A stretch of 60,432 bases of DNA from NCBI GenBank assembly GCA_903933115.1, contig CAIZIT010000084.1:1-60432 (forward strand), read 5' to 3'. Positions within the stretch are counted from its first letter, which is position 1, and every line of letters begins with the position of its first letter. The notes below the pieces were generated by a model that saw only the letters and a program-made list of their open reading frames with translations, was not told the DNA's origin and made no database searches. Shown one piece after another: positions 9,640-20,760 of the stretch. The position numbers and the translations under genes are program-made. Origin of the DNA: an uncultured Burkholderiales bacterium (GTDB taxonomy: Bacteria; Pseudomonadota; Gammaproteobacteria; Burkholderiales; Burkholderiaceae_C).

Positions 9640-9731
9640 GCAGATCCTCAATTGGGTTGAAGCATTAGAGTTTAAAGCAATTTGTCCCAGGCCCTAGAGT
9701 TCAGAAATGTTCCCTTCAAGCTTTGTTGCCT

Positions 9732-11933
9732 TCAAGCTTTCAAGTACTCGCTTCTAAGCGTCTGCCAGCGCTTCAAATGCAACAAGGCCCACTCAGGATG
9801 ATCCCGCCACATTTTGGGCGCCAAGTCTTGTGCCCAGTCCATCAAATCCGAGTCCAGCAATGGATCGGCATACCTGAGCAGTGTGGCACCCGATTGCCTC
9901 GCACCCAAGAACTCGCCCGGCCCACGAATGGCCAAATCGATCTTTGCAATTTCAAAACCATCCTGGGTTTGAAGCATGGCTTTGAGCCTTTGACTGGCCG
10001 TCTCGCTCAGTCGACCATGCTCGCCCAAAGAATAAAGCAGCACGCACGCTGAGGCGGCACTGCCTCGCCCCACTCTGCCGCGCAACTGGTGCAACTGGCT
10101 CAGACCAAAACGCTCCGCGTGCTCGATCACCATCAAAGTGGCATTGGGCACATCCACCCCCACCTCAATGACTGTGGTGCTGACCAAGACCTGAATCTTG
10201 CCCTCTTTGAACGCTTGCATGACCGCTTTTTTTTCTGTCTCATGCATCCTCGAGTGCAGCAAACCCACTTGCACATCCGCCATCGACTGTGACTGCAACG
10301 GATCAAGCACAGAAGATGGCTGAGCCTTCAGGGCCACACTCAACTCCAGATGCGTTTGCGTTGCATTGGTCAAATCCATGGATTCACTCTCCTCGATGAG
10401 GGGGCATACCCAATAGACCTGAAAGCCCTCCTTAATTTGATGCTTCACGCGCTCAATGAGCTCTCCTCTTTTGTGCTCAGCAAAAAGTTTGGTCACCACA
10501 GGCGTTCGACCTGGTGGCAACTCATCCAAAGTCGACACATCCAGATCGGCAAAATAACTCATTGCTAGCGTTCTGGGTATGGGCGTGGCACTCATCATCA
10601 AAAGATGCGGCTCCAACGCCTCTTCTGATGCATTGGCCAATGCAACAAGGCTTGAACCCAAAGCCTCTGGGTCCGACCCAGGAGCCGATTGGCTCTTTTT
10701 CCTCAGGGTCAAGCGCTGCTCGACGCCAAAGCGATGCTGCTCATCAATGATGGCCAAAGCCAAGTTTTTGAACTTGACTTGATCTTGAATGATGGCATGT
10801 GTCCCAATGATCAATGCGGCCACGCCAGACTCGATCTCTTCGAGGGCTTTGGTCTTTTCCTTTTTCTTTTGACTGCCCGTCAACCACACCACCGCCATTG
10901 ACCGCTCACGCAGCAAGGGCTCTAGCCAAAGCGAGAGCTTTTCAAAATGTTGATGGGCGAGTATTTCTGTGGGCGCCATCAAGGCACATTGCCAACCGGC
11001 ATCGATACACTGCGCAGCAGCCAAGGCGGCAACCACCGTTTTGCCAGAGCCCACATCCCCTTGGAGCAATCGATGCATCGGCACGGCTTGAGACAAATCA
11101 GAGGCGATCTCCTGGAACACCCGCTCTTGTGCAGCCGTGAGGGCAAAGGGCAGCTGCGCTCGCAAGGCCATGGTGAGAGAGCTGCCCCCCTTCTTTCGAG
11201 ACGGCGACTCCTTGGCACTTAGGCTTGGCGCCTTGACTTGTGCCCTGGCCAGTCTTGCTTTCATTTGGGAGAGTTGTTGAGCGAGCAACTCCTCCGCCTT
11301 GAGTCTTCTCCAAGCGGGATGGGTGGGGTCTTCCAGCGTGTGCAAGTGCGTGCCCTTTGGCGGCTGATGCAAAAAGACCAAGGCCTCCTTCAAGGGCCAA
11401 ATCTCAGCAGGTTCGAGTTCTTCGGGGATGCTCGGCTCCAACAAACCCAACTCATTGGCTTTTTTGAGCCCGCCAAGTACGGCTTTTCTGAGATAAGCCT
11501 GAGCCAGTCCGGCAGAGCTTGCGTAAACGGGGGTCAAAGTCTCCGAGAGGGCTGCACCCGCCAACGTCACCGTGGGATGCATCATGGTGTAGCCAAACAT
11601 CCCCCCTTTGATTTCGCCCTTCAAGCGTAGAGTAGCCCCTGCTTGAAACTGCTTGAGTTGGGAGGGATAAAAGTTAAAAAACCGCAAGGTGCAAGAGCGG
11701 CCCTCGCTTTGCACCTCCACCTTTAACTGTCGTTTGGGGCGATAGACCACTTCATGGCCCACCACCACCGCCTCGAACTGAATCGACTCACCTCCATGAG
11801 CCTCCAAGAGGGAGCCCAAACGCGTGTCATCTTCATAACGAAAGGGCAAATGGAGCGCGAGCGCCAAAGGGGAGTCAAGTCCCAGTTTGTGCAATGCTTT
11901 TTGAGGAGCCGATAGGGGTTTGGGGGTCACCAT
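9732..11933 (-). CDS. recG: ATP-dependent DNA helicase RecG
   Basis: RecG remodels stalled replication forks and Holliday junctions. The 733-residue protein has an N-terminal wedge/OB region, then superfamily 2 helicase motifs: Walker A GDVGSGKTVVAALAAAQ, motif II DEQHRFGVEQR, motif III MMSATPIPRTLAMS, and the C-terminal TTVIEVGVDVPNATLM and QLRGRVGRG (motif VI). The ATG at 11933 gives MVTPKPLSAPQKAL. A TTG at 11987 would add 18 residues, and neither has a clear Shine-Dalgarno. Its final codons precede oxyR by 92 bases. Confidence 0.94.
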   Translation of the reverse strand: MVTPKPLSAPQKALHKLGLDSPLALALHLPFRYEDDTRLGSLLEAHGGESIQFEAVVVGHEVVYRPKRQLKVEVQSEGRSCTLRFFNFYPSQLKQFQAGATLRLKGEIKGGMFGYTMMHPTVTLAGAALSETLTPVYASSAGLAQAYLRKAVLGGLKKANELGLLEPSIPEELEPAEIWPLKEALVFLHQPPKGTHLHTLEDPTHPAWRRLKAEELLAQQLSQMKARLARAQVKAPSLSAKESPSRKKGGSSLTMALRAQLPFALTAAQERVFQEIASDLSQAVPMHRLLQGDVGSGKTVVAALAAAQCIDAGWQCALMAPTEILAHQHFEKLSLWLEPLLRERSMAVVWLTGSQKKKEKTKALEEIESGVAALIIGTHAIIQDQVKFKNLALAIIDEQHRFGVEQRLTLRKKSQSAPGSDPEALGSSLVALANASEEALEPHLLMMSATPIPRTLAMSYFADLDVSTLDELPPGRTPVVTKLFAEHKRGELIERVKHQIKEGFQVYWVCPLIEESESMDLTNATQTHLELSVALKAQPSSVLDPLQSQSMADVQVGLLHSRMHETEKKAVMQAFKEGKIQVLVSTTVIEVGVDVPNATLMVIEHAERFGLSQLHQLRGRVGRGSAASACVLLYSLGEHGRLSETASQRLKAMLQTQDGFEIAKIDLAIRGPGEFLGARQSGATLLRYADPLLDSDLMDWAQDLAPKMWRDHPEWALLHLKRWQTLRSEYLKA

Positions 11934-12219
11934 TTGAAATATAAAGCGCAGCGTCCGTCCAAAAAACAACGGCATGCCTTGCGTCAAGTGTACTGAACTT
12001 TAGAAGGGCTTCACAGGCACCATGCTATTGGTGGAACTTTGAACGGGGTGAAGCCTTGGCGTCTCAAGCGAAGCTTGGATTGAACTAAAATATTGAAAAG
12101 GCTTGGTCTCTCAATCGATCGATCCCTCTTCACAGCCCCTCCCCTTCGCGCTTCAATGCCCACGGATGGTGCTCCATTTACACCTCACTTGGAACGGGTC
12201 AGTTAAGCCCTCAAGCCCC

Positions 12220-14533
<2,314 letters not shown>

Positions 14534-14535
14534 AA

Positions 14536-15807
14536 CTAAGCGGGTTGGTGGTCCACAAAGACGGTCAAAACACCGGTGTAGCCGTACAAATGATGGTGGG
14601 CAATTTCCCCACTGGCAAAAAACCCTAATAAGGGAACGTCCCCTAGAGAGCGGCGAAGGATTTGAAGCTCTGCACTTGGAGCTCCAAAATGGGGTCCACC
14701 GCGGCCCGCACAACTGATGTAGATGGCCCCCAAGATGCGCCGACCCAATTCGGGCTGACTCCACTCGCCAACGCTCAAGGACTTTGCTTGCTCGTAGCTC
14801 AACTCCTCCGGCTCCAAGGACTCCCTCACCTCAGCGGCAATTCGCGTCAAGTCGGCTTTGGCCGCCTCCAAGTTGCGCTCACAAAAACTCAAGCGCATGC
14901 CAGGCGTGAGCATGTGCGCAATGGCAAATGCTTGTCGACTCGGATCGAGTCCAATGATGTGGCGCACCATCACCTCTTCTTTGAAGTGCCCTGTTGGACT
15001 CAACCCTTCTGTGTAGGATTCGGTCAAGGCCACCAAAGTTTGCTTGACTTTGCTCAAGGCGTGTTGACGATCCATGCCCTTCACCCCCAAAGCCTCCAAC
15101 AAAACCTCTAAAGCAGGTCGTCCATTCAACTCCAAAACCAAGTGTTGATCAAATCGAGTCACAGCGTACTCGAGCGAAGTGGGTACACAGCCTTGCGTCA
15201 CTCGGGTGATCATGGGCACCTCTTCACCGAAAGACACCCCACTCATGCCGCCCACCAAAACGCCTCGACTCTTGGACTGCCCCGCTACATTTCCTCGAGA
15301 GCTCAGCGCGAACTGGACATTTTGTGCACGACTTGAAGTGAGGCCACCAAAAAGATAACCGCTATCCATCTCGAGGGCCAATTCTTTGATCAAGTCTGAC
15401 AAATCAGGCGTGCTCCCATCCGCATGCACCAAAGCACAGTAAGGCTCAAAACCATTTTGAACACTTGCACTCAAAGGAGAGACTCCACTGAACACCGCGT
15501 ATTGACCAAAAGGAATTTCGCACAACATCACCACCAGTGCGGGCTCGTCAAAATACTCCACATTGTTCGAGCAAATGCCAACACCCACCCCACCGGACCA
15601 ATCGGTGATCCAAGGCAGCTCTGCGCTCAGGTGATCCAAGATGTCTTGGGCATGGAGAGCATAGTGATCTGTGATGTAGAGCAATCCCAAATTGGGCGAA
15701 GAGGTGTATGTGTCTTGCTGCATCAAGGCACGGAGTTGCGCAATCACCAACTGGGTGGCAATCTCGGCTTTGGGGTGCGTTGCATGAGCAAATGGAAACA
15801 GGTGCAT
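14536..15807 (-). CDS. FIST-domain sensory protein
   Basis: The 423-residue soluble protein resembles FIST_N plus FIST_C proteins, a predicted ligand-sensing module often linked to signalling. The N-terminal half holds GLLYITDHYALHAQDILDHL and WSGGVGVGICSNN. The C-terminal half holds the typical GAIYISCAGRGGPHFG and the final VPLLGFFASGEIAHHHLYGYTG. It has no output domain such as a kinase or GGDEF, so its partner is unknown. The ATG at 15807 follows GAAAGAG by six bases; an upstream TTG is less likely. It lies 61 bases after phaM on the same strand, which suggests cotranscription. Confidence 0.85.
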   Translation of the reverse strand: MHLFPFAHATHPKAEIATQLVIAQLRALMQQDTYTSSPNLGLLYITDHYALHAQDILDHLSAELPWITDWSGGVGVGICSNNVEYFDEPALVVMLCEIPFGQYAVFSGVSPLSASVQNGFEPYCALVHADGSTPDLSDLIKELALEMDSGYLFGGLTSSRAQNVQFALSSRGNVAGQSKSRGVLVGGMSGVSFGEEVPMITRVTQGCVPTSLEYAVTRFDQHLVLELNGRPALEVLLEALGVKGMDRQHALSKVKQTLVALTESYTEGLSPTGHFKEEVMVRHIIGLDPSRQAFAIAHMLTPGMRLSFCERNLEAAKADLTRIAAEVRESLEPEELSYEQAKSLSVGEWSQPELGRRILGAIYISCAGRGGPHFGAPSAELQILRRSLGDVPLLGFFASGEIAHHHLYGYTGVLTVFVDHQPA

Positions 15808-15868
15808 CGTCAACTCTTTCCATTAACCAGCCGCTCGAACGGCGTTGGATGGAGACCGAAACGCCACA

Positions 15869-16810
15869 TCAAACACTTTTCTTGGACTTGGCGCCTGAAC
15901 GGGTCAAGGCTGGAGGAGAGGAGAACCAAGATTTTGCGGCACGGGGTGCTGGGCTTGGGGTCTGCAAGTTGGGTTGGACTTTTACTGTTGTTTTCGCTTT
16001 GGTTTTGCGACGGGGAGGTGCAGCTGAGGATGTTTTGGCCAGACCTTTGATCGAGGGCTCACTTGGACTTTTGCGGGTTGCGGGGCTTGTGCGTGTTGCA
16101 AGTCCTTTGGACGGGGTTGCAGACAAGGCGCTTTTAGCAACGCTTGGGGCTTGAGGCTTCTTGGTCGCAGCTCTCTTTTGGGTCCCCGGGGGGTCCATCT
16201 TGGTGGCGCTCGCCTTTTTGGAAGCTGCGCGGCTGGCGTTGTGGGCCTGGGAGGCGGCTACCGATGTTTTTTGAATTTCTGCAAAGGTTTGTTGGGCGAT
16301 TTGTGAGAACTGTTGACTCAATGAGCCCCACCAAGCCATCGGGTCAACCGCTTGACGGGCTTGGCCTTTGCTCAAACTGTCTTGTGCAGGGTCTTGATGT
16401 GGGGTCGAGGGGTCTTCAGACGGCTCGCTCGATGCATTTGACGCATACGCTTTTGCGAATGCACTGGCGGCCGGGGTTGGTGCAGAAGCAAGGTCGTCTG
16501 GCGCATGGGGTTTGATCTTCAGACCTTTGGCCATTTCGCTCATGCTCATGTTCATGCCCTGCAAGGTGTTGATCGTCATCAACTGCACCTCTAGGGCTTG
16601 AACGGTCGCCAAGACAGCACGGGCATTTTGCTCCAGCCAAAAGTGAACCGTTTTGAGCTCTTGTATTTTTTTTTCGATCTCTTGGGGATCCACCGTTGGC
16701 GCAACCCACTGATGCGCTTGAGGAAAGGTGGCACTGGCTTCAGAGAGCTGTTTCAAAAAATCAAAGCCAGGCACAAACTTCGTAAAATCAAATTGTGAAG
16801 ACTCACCCAT
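15869..16810 (-). CDS. phaM: PhaM-type polyhydroxyalkanoate granule protein
   Basis: The N-terminal part (FDFTKFVPGFDFLKQL, then HQWVAPTVDPQEIEKKIQEL, VHFWLEQNARAVLATVQALE and MTINTLQGMNMSM) matches the PhaM family. In Ralstonia eutropha, PhaM activates the PHA synthase and ties granules to the nucleoid. The second half is low complexity and Lys/Ala/Ser/Pro-rich, like the DNA-binding PAKKA-type tail of that protein. The ATG at 16810 has GGGAAAG six bases upstream; an ATG at 16825 would add five residues. No phaC or phaP is in the window. Confidence 0.85.
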   Translation of the reverse strand: MGESSQFDFTKFVPGFDFLKQLSEASATFPQAHQWVAPTVDPQEIEKKIQELKTVHFWLEQNARAVLATVQALEVQLMTINTLQGMNMSMSEMAKGLKIKPHAPDDLASAPTPAASAFAKAYASNASSEPSEDPSTPHQDPAQDSLSKGQARQAVDPMAWWGSLSQQFSQIAQQTFAEIQKTSVAASQAHNASRAASKKASATKMDPPGTQKRAATKKPQAPSVAKSALSATPSKGLATRTSPATRKSPSEPSIKGLAKTSSAAPPRRKTKAKTTVKVQPNLQTPSPAPRAAKSWFSSPPALTRSGAKSKKSV

Positions 16811-16825
16811 AAATTGCTTTCCCAT

Positions 16826-17146
16826 CTCTAATGTTTGTGTACAGACTTTAGGTCTGTATGGCCGCTACTCGTGCTCTCATGCACACTCATTGCGCACTCA
16901 AGGACTCTCATGCTCACCCCTTGACGGACTGTACGAATAATTCAAACCGCACGGCCTTCCCACCATCAAAGCCCGCTCCACCTACAAGGCATTTGTAGCC
17001 CCCCCTTGCATTTGCTAAAAGACGGGTCGTCCTCTTAAAATGCATTGAGTTCTCCAACCGGGCCCAAGAGCGACCCCGTCCTTCTAGGGCTTTGTCCATG
17101 CAATGACCCCTCAAGTTATTGTCCTTCACTTTATCATTCTTCTGTC
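16826..17146. other. Divergent intergenic region phaM/VOC gene
   Basis: This 321-base stretch separates phaM (leftward) from the VOC gene (rightward) and should contain both promoters. The one clear element is the dyad at 16840-16858. No open frame here resembles a protein, and no consensus promoter was found by eye. Confidence 0.55.
16840..16858. promoter_or_regulatory. Perfect dyad upstream of phaM
   Basis: TACAGAC and GTCTGTA form a perfect 7-bp inverted repeat with a 5-base spacer, about 30 bases before the phaM start. The size (19 bases) and position fit an operator for a dimeric repressor or a short leader hairpin. No cognate regulator is identified. Confidence 0.45.
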
Positions 17147-17557
17147 ATGACACAGGCACTTTTTCACTACTCCTTTCACGTCACCGACTTGGACTTGGCT
17201 CGTGAGTTCTACACGAAGTGCCTGGGCTGCAAGGAGGGGAGGTCGGCACCCACTTGGGTGGATTTTGATTTTTCAGGCCACCAATTGTCACTCCACTTGG
17301 GCGAGCCGATCAAAACCACCTTGAGTGCACGAGTGGGCGATATTGCGGTACCAATGCCCCATTTTGGCCTGATCTTGCAGCTTGAGCAATGGACAAAGCT
17401 GTCCAAACAATTGCAAGATCAAAAGGTCCCCTTCATCATTGAGCCGCATTGCCGCTTTGCAGGCCAAGCAGGTGAGCAGTGGACCATGTTTTTTTGCGAT
17501 CCCTTTGGCAACCCCATTGAGATCAAAGGTTTTCAAGACTTTGGGGGCATTTTCTAA
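17147..17557 (+). CDS. Glyoxalase/VOC-superfamily protein
   Basis: The 136-residue protein has paired beta-alpha-beta-beta-beta modules of the vicinal oxygen chelate fold: FHYSFHVTDLDLAREFY at the start, DFSGHQLSLHLGEP in the middle, and FFCDPFGNPIEIKGFQD at the end, with candidate metal ligands His and Glu. Relatives are annotated as extradiol-dioxygenase-like or glyoxalase proteins; the substrate cannot be predicted. The ATG at 17147 starts the conserved region. It converges with the FAA-hydrolase gene and ends in a terminator. Confidence 0.8.
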   Translation: MTQALFHYSFHVTDLDLAREFYTKCLGCKEGRSAPTWVDFDFSGHQLSLHLGEPIKTTLSARVGDIAVPMPHFGLILQLEQWTKLSKQLQDQKVPFIIEPHCRFAGQAGEQWTMFFCDPFGNPIEIKGFQDFGGIF

Positions 17558-17575
17558 AGAGCGTGAAGGCGTCCT

Positions 17576-17623
17576 TGGGCATGGGATCGAGCACGCCAGT
17601 CCACGCTCATGCCCAGGCTTTTT
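17576..17623 (+). terminator. Rho-independent terminator (long hairpin)
   Basis: TGGGCATG (17576-17583) pairs with CATGCCCA (17608-17615) around a structured loop, followed by GGC and TTTTT at 17619-17623. It lies just after the VOC gene and before the convergent FAA-hydrolase stop. Confidence 0.65.
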
Positions 17624-17626
17624 GAT

Positions 17627-18634
17627 TTAGAGCAGTTGCGCAATTTTTTGGTCAATCGCACCAAACAAAGCTTGTCCATTGGCCGACTTCATCTCAACGC
17701 GAACACGGTCACCAAACTTCAAATACTCCGTGCTCGGCTTGCCTTCTTGTAGAGTTTCCATGGCTCGTTTCTCAGCGATACAACTGTAGCCCTTTGGCCA
17801 TTCTGTTCGCCCATTTTTCTCTACGCCCTTGTTGCTGACCGTACCGCTTCCCACGATGCTACCGGCTCGAACATTTCGCGTTTTGCACAAATGGGAGATG
17901 ATTTGTCCAAAATGAAACGTCATCTCCTCTCCTGCATCACACATGCCCACCTTTCTTTGATTGATGCTCGATTGAAGCGTCAAATGCACTCGCCCACCTT
18001 GATAGGCATCCCCAAGCTCATCGGGTGTAATGGCCACCGGCCCAAAAGCTGTCGCGGGCTTGCTTTGATAAAAGCCAAAACCCTTGGCCAACTCGTCGGG
18101 AATCAAATTTCTCAAAGACACATCGTTGACGATCATCAATAAACGAATGGACTCCAAGCACTCCTCTGGCGTGCTCCCCATTGGCGTGTCCCCAGTGATC
18201 ACAGCAAGTTCAGCCTCAAAATCGATGCCATGGTCTTCGCTTGCGCAAATCACATCATCACAGGGCCCTATAAAATCATCGCTCCCGCCTTGATAGACCA
18301 AGGGACTGACGTAAAAACTCTCTGGCACCGTTGCCCCTCTGGCCGCTCTCACCAGCTCCACATGGTTCAAATAGGCCGATCCATCTGCCCATTGGTAGGC
18401 GCGCGGCAGGGGTGCCATACACATTTGTGGATCAAAGGCAAAGGCATGACGAAGTTTTCCCTGATTCAAAGACACATAAACGTCTTGAAGCTGAGGGGAT
18501 AGAAAGTTCCAATCGTCCAAAAGCTCTTGCATGGTGTGTGCAATTTCACTGACAAAGTGAGCCGTCTCCAAGTCTTGAGAGACCACCACGAGTTGCCCAT
18601 CTCTTGAGCCGTCTTTATAGCTTGCAAATTTCAT
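17627..18634 (-). CDS. Fumarylacetoacetate-hydrolase-family protein
   Basis: The 335-residue protein has an N-terminal domain (KFASYKDGSRDGQLVVVS...) and the C-terminal FAA-hydrolase fold with metal-binding acidic residues (EDHGIDFEAELAVITGD, then LLMIVNDVSLRNL), FYQSKPATAFGPVAITPDE, GSGTVSNKG and LKFGDRVRVEM. Members hydrolyse C-C bonds of acylpyruvates or decarboxylate and hydrate related compounds in aromatic catabolism. The exact substrate is open. No maiA or hmgA neighbour is seen, so a tyrosine pathway is not supported by context. Confidence 0.87.
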   Translation of the reverse strand: MKFASYKDGSRDGQLVVVSQDLETAHFVSEIAHTMQELLDDWNFLSPQLQDVYVSLNQGKLRHAFAFDPQMCMAPLPRAYQWADGSAYLNHVELVRAARGATVPESFYVSPLVYQGGSDDFIGPCDDVICASEDHGIDFEAELAVITGDTPMGSTPEECLESIRLLMIVNDVSLRNLIPDELAKGFGFYQSKPATAFGPVAITPDELGDAYQGGRVHLTLQSSINQRKVGMCDAGEEMTFHFGQIISHLCKTRNVRAGSIVGSGTVSNKGVEKNGRTEWPKGYSCIAEKRAMETLQEGKPSTEYLKFGDRVRVEMKSANGQALFGAIDQKIAQLL

Positions 18635-18795
18635 TGTTCAAATCCGTCTTGTTGCGTTGCATCCATTGCACAATCCAGCGCAATGCATTTGTATCCAGGG
18701 TGCATTCTAATGACCAAAGTCAATCCTTTTTTGATGTTAGGATTGAAGTTGGAAGTGGCTAGAGCCGCAATGACAAATTTTTATCGCTCTCAGGT

Positions 18796-19635
18796 ATGAA
18801 AATACGGATCATTTTTAAAGGGTCCCCACAAAAAAGAGACGCTCTGTCTTGGGCCGCCGCTCTCGGCTTGGCACTGTTCAGCAGTCTGGTCTTTTTTTTA
18901 CCGCCCTTTGCATCGGCTCAGGCTCAGGCTCAGGCCCCGACCCAGTCAAGTCCCGTTCAATGGGGGAGTTACAAATTCCCCTCTGACGCCCTAATGGAAT
19001 ACCACATCAGCGGTCAAAGTCATGGCATACAGTACAGTGCAAAAGCGCAAATTCAATGGCATGTGCAAGGGCATGTGCAAGGGCAAGGGCAACGCTACAG
19101 TGCCAAATTTGAAATCCAAATGCCTTTGTTCTTTGGTACTCGAACACAATCGTCTGAAGGCTTGTTGAGTGATCAAGGCCTCAAGCCCTTGATCTTCACG
19201 GACCGCCACCGCAAATCACAAACCGTATCGATCGATCAAGACAAGGGCGTGATCAAATTTGCAGACAACATCAGCACCATACCCCTAGAGAAGCTGCATC
19301 AAGATGCATTGAGTGTGATGTTTCAATTGGGATCCCTTTTAGCCGGCATGAATGAGCCTTATCCGTTCAACAGCGCCATCAAGTTGCCTGTTTTGATGTC
19401 TCAATCCAACGAACAATGGACCTTGCGTCTGGAGTCCAAGGACAACTTGAAATTGCCCTTCGGGGAGCTTGCTGCGCTGAAAATCGTTCGCCTGCCAAGG
19501 AGCAGCTCGGATCATCAAAAATTCACACTTTGGTTGAGCCCCACCTTGGGCTTCTTGCCCGTGAGGCTTTTGATTGAAGAGGACAACCAAGACTCGGTGG
19601 ATCAACGACTGAGCGCATTTCGACCCCTGCCTTAA
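18796..19635 (+). CDS. DUF3108-type exported protein
   Basis: The 279-residue product has a signal peptide (ALGLALFSSLVFFLPPFASAQ) and then a DUF3108-like beta-rich domain with GQSHGIQYSAKAQIQW, TRTQSSEGLLSDQGLKPLIF, FQLGSLLAGMNEPYPF, LPFGELAALKIVRLPR and TLGFLPVRLLIEE. It is likely a periplasmic or outer-envelope protein of unknown function. Two in-frame microrepeats occur: three copies of the GGCTCA hexamer after the signal peptide and a 12-base duplication encoding HVQG-HVQG. It ends 21 bases from the convergent AbrB-family gene. Confidence 0.8.
   Translation: MKIRIIFKGSPQKRDALSWAAALGLALFSSLVFFLPPFASAQAQAQAPTQSSPVQWGSYKFPSDALMEYHISGQSHGIQYSAKAQIQWHVQGHVQGQGQRYSAKFEIQMPLFFGTRTQSSEGLLSDQGLKPLIFTDRHRKSQTVSIDQDKGVIKFADNISTIPLEKLHQDALSVMFQLGSLLAGMNEPYPFNSAIKLPVLMSQSNEQWTLRLESKDNLKLPFGELAALKIVRLPRSSSDHQKFTLWLSPTLGFLPVRLLIEEDNQDSVDQRLSAFRPLP
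18915..18932 (+). repeat. Hexamer microrepeat GGCTCA x3
   Basis: Three perfect tandem copies of GGCTCA encode alternating Ala-Gln just after the predicted signal peptide of the DUF3108 protein. In-frame hexamers expand or contract without a frameshift. Confidence 0.7.
19057..19092 (+). repeat. 12-base tandem repeat in the DUF3108 gene
   Basis: The unit GGGCATGTGCAA (first copy with T for the first G) occurs twice at 19057-19080, then two shortened GGGCAA units follow to 19092. They encode HVQGHVQGQGQ, in frame. Confidence 0.7.
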
Positions 19636-19656
19636 ACCCGTCTTTGCAATCAGCCC

Positions 19657-20760
19657 CTAAACCACTTCTGGGGTCTGAACTTTGGCTTCCTCTTTGTAGC
19701 AGTATCTGTAGAGAGGCTCCACCAAAATCAACACCGCAATCAATCGACAGACTTGCAACGTGGTCACCAAGGGTACCCCCAAATGAAGGACCTTGGCCGT
19801 GATGGCCATCTCCGCAATGCCTCCTGGCGCCGTGCCCAAGACCATCGTCAAATGGTCAATGCCGCACAACTGAGAAATCCCAAGCGCAAATAAAGAACAA
19901 ACCCCAATCAAACAAAGGGTGCCTATACAAACGCTCAGCATCCACTTGGGGGCGGATTTGATAAAGTCACCCGAGAACTGCACACCCAAACTGATGCCAA
20001 TCAAGAGCTGCGAAACGTTGACCATCCAAGTGGGCACGGCACTGAGTGTGTGTCCGCTCAACGACAAGGCCATTGAAACACTGAGCCCACCTAAAAACCA
20101 AGGATTGGCGCGTCCCCAGCGGTGCAGCAACCAGACCACCACCGTCGACAGGGCAAAGAGCAAACACAGCCCCAAGGGCACAATGTCTTTGGCCACGGGC
20201 CCCGTGACCGGATTGCCCTGAAAACCCAACGCCTTCAGGCCAAAGGGAATCACAATGGCAATCAACATGACCCTCAGGCTGTGGGCCGCGGCCACCAAAT
20301 CCGTTCGACCCTTCTCCCTTTCCGCCAAATTGGTCATCTCAGAAGCGCCCCCAATGGCCCCTGAAAAAAAACAAGCTGAACGTGTCAACCCGGGTATTTC
20401 TTGTCCATGCAAACGGTAGAGCACATTGCCAAAGCCAGCCCCCACCAACAAAGCCCACAAAATACTCACCACGATCACCCACCACAAAGAGATGATCAAC
20501 TGCGCAATTTCTGGACTGAAGTAAAGACCCAAAGAGCAGCCAATGACCAACTGACCCACATTTCTAAAAGGTCTCCAACTTTGGGTCCGGTAGCCACAAA
20601 TGGTGGCCACGGCAACGGACATCAAGGGCCCCAACATCCAAGGCAGAGGGCTCTTGACCCAAAGACAAAAGGCCGTTGAGGTCATCGCCAGGACAAGCGT
20701 TCCAAGCGTCAAGCCCCATTTGAGCCAGGGCCATCCAGTGAAAAATTGACGAATTAACAA
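19657..20760 (-). CDS. AbrB-family membrane protein (COG3180 type)
   Basis: The 367-residue protein has about ten hydrophobic segments and an internal duplication. The first copy holds GAIGGASEMTNLAE followed by AAHSLRVMLIAIVIPF; the second holds APGGIAEMAITAK followed by LQVCRLIAVLILVEPLY. This duplicated G-G-x-x-E-M pattern is typical of the AbrB/ammonia-monooxygenase-like family, whose function is not settled despite the name. The start is a TTG at 20760 without a Shine-Dalgarno, so the N terminus is uncertain. It is not the DNA-binding AbrB of Bacillus. Confidence 0.8.
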   Translation of the reverse strand: MLIRQFFTGWPWLKWGLTLGTLVLAMTSTAFCLWVKSPLPWMLGPLMSVAVATICGYRTQSWRPFRNVGQLVIGCSLGLYFSPEIAQLIISLWWVIVVSILWALLVGAGFGNVLYRLHGQEIPGLTRSACFFSGAIGGASEMTNLAEREKGRTDLVAAAHSLRVMLIAIVIPFGLKALGFQGNPVTGPVAKDIVPLGLCLLFALSTVVVWLLHRWGRANPWFLGGLSVSMALSLSGHTLSAVPTWMVNVSQLLIGISLGVQFSGDFIKSAPKWMLSVCIGTLCLIGVCSLFALGISQLCGIDHLTMVLGTAPGGIAEMAITAKVLHLGVPLVTTLQVCRLIAVLILVEPLYRYCYKEEAKVQTPEVV

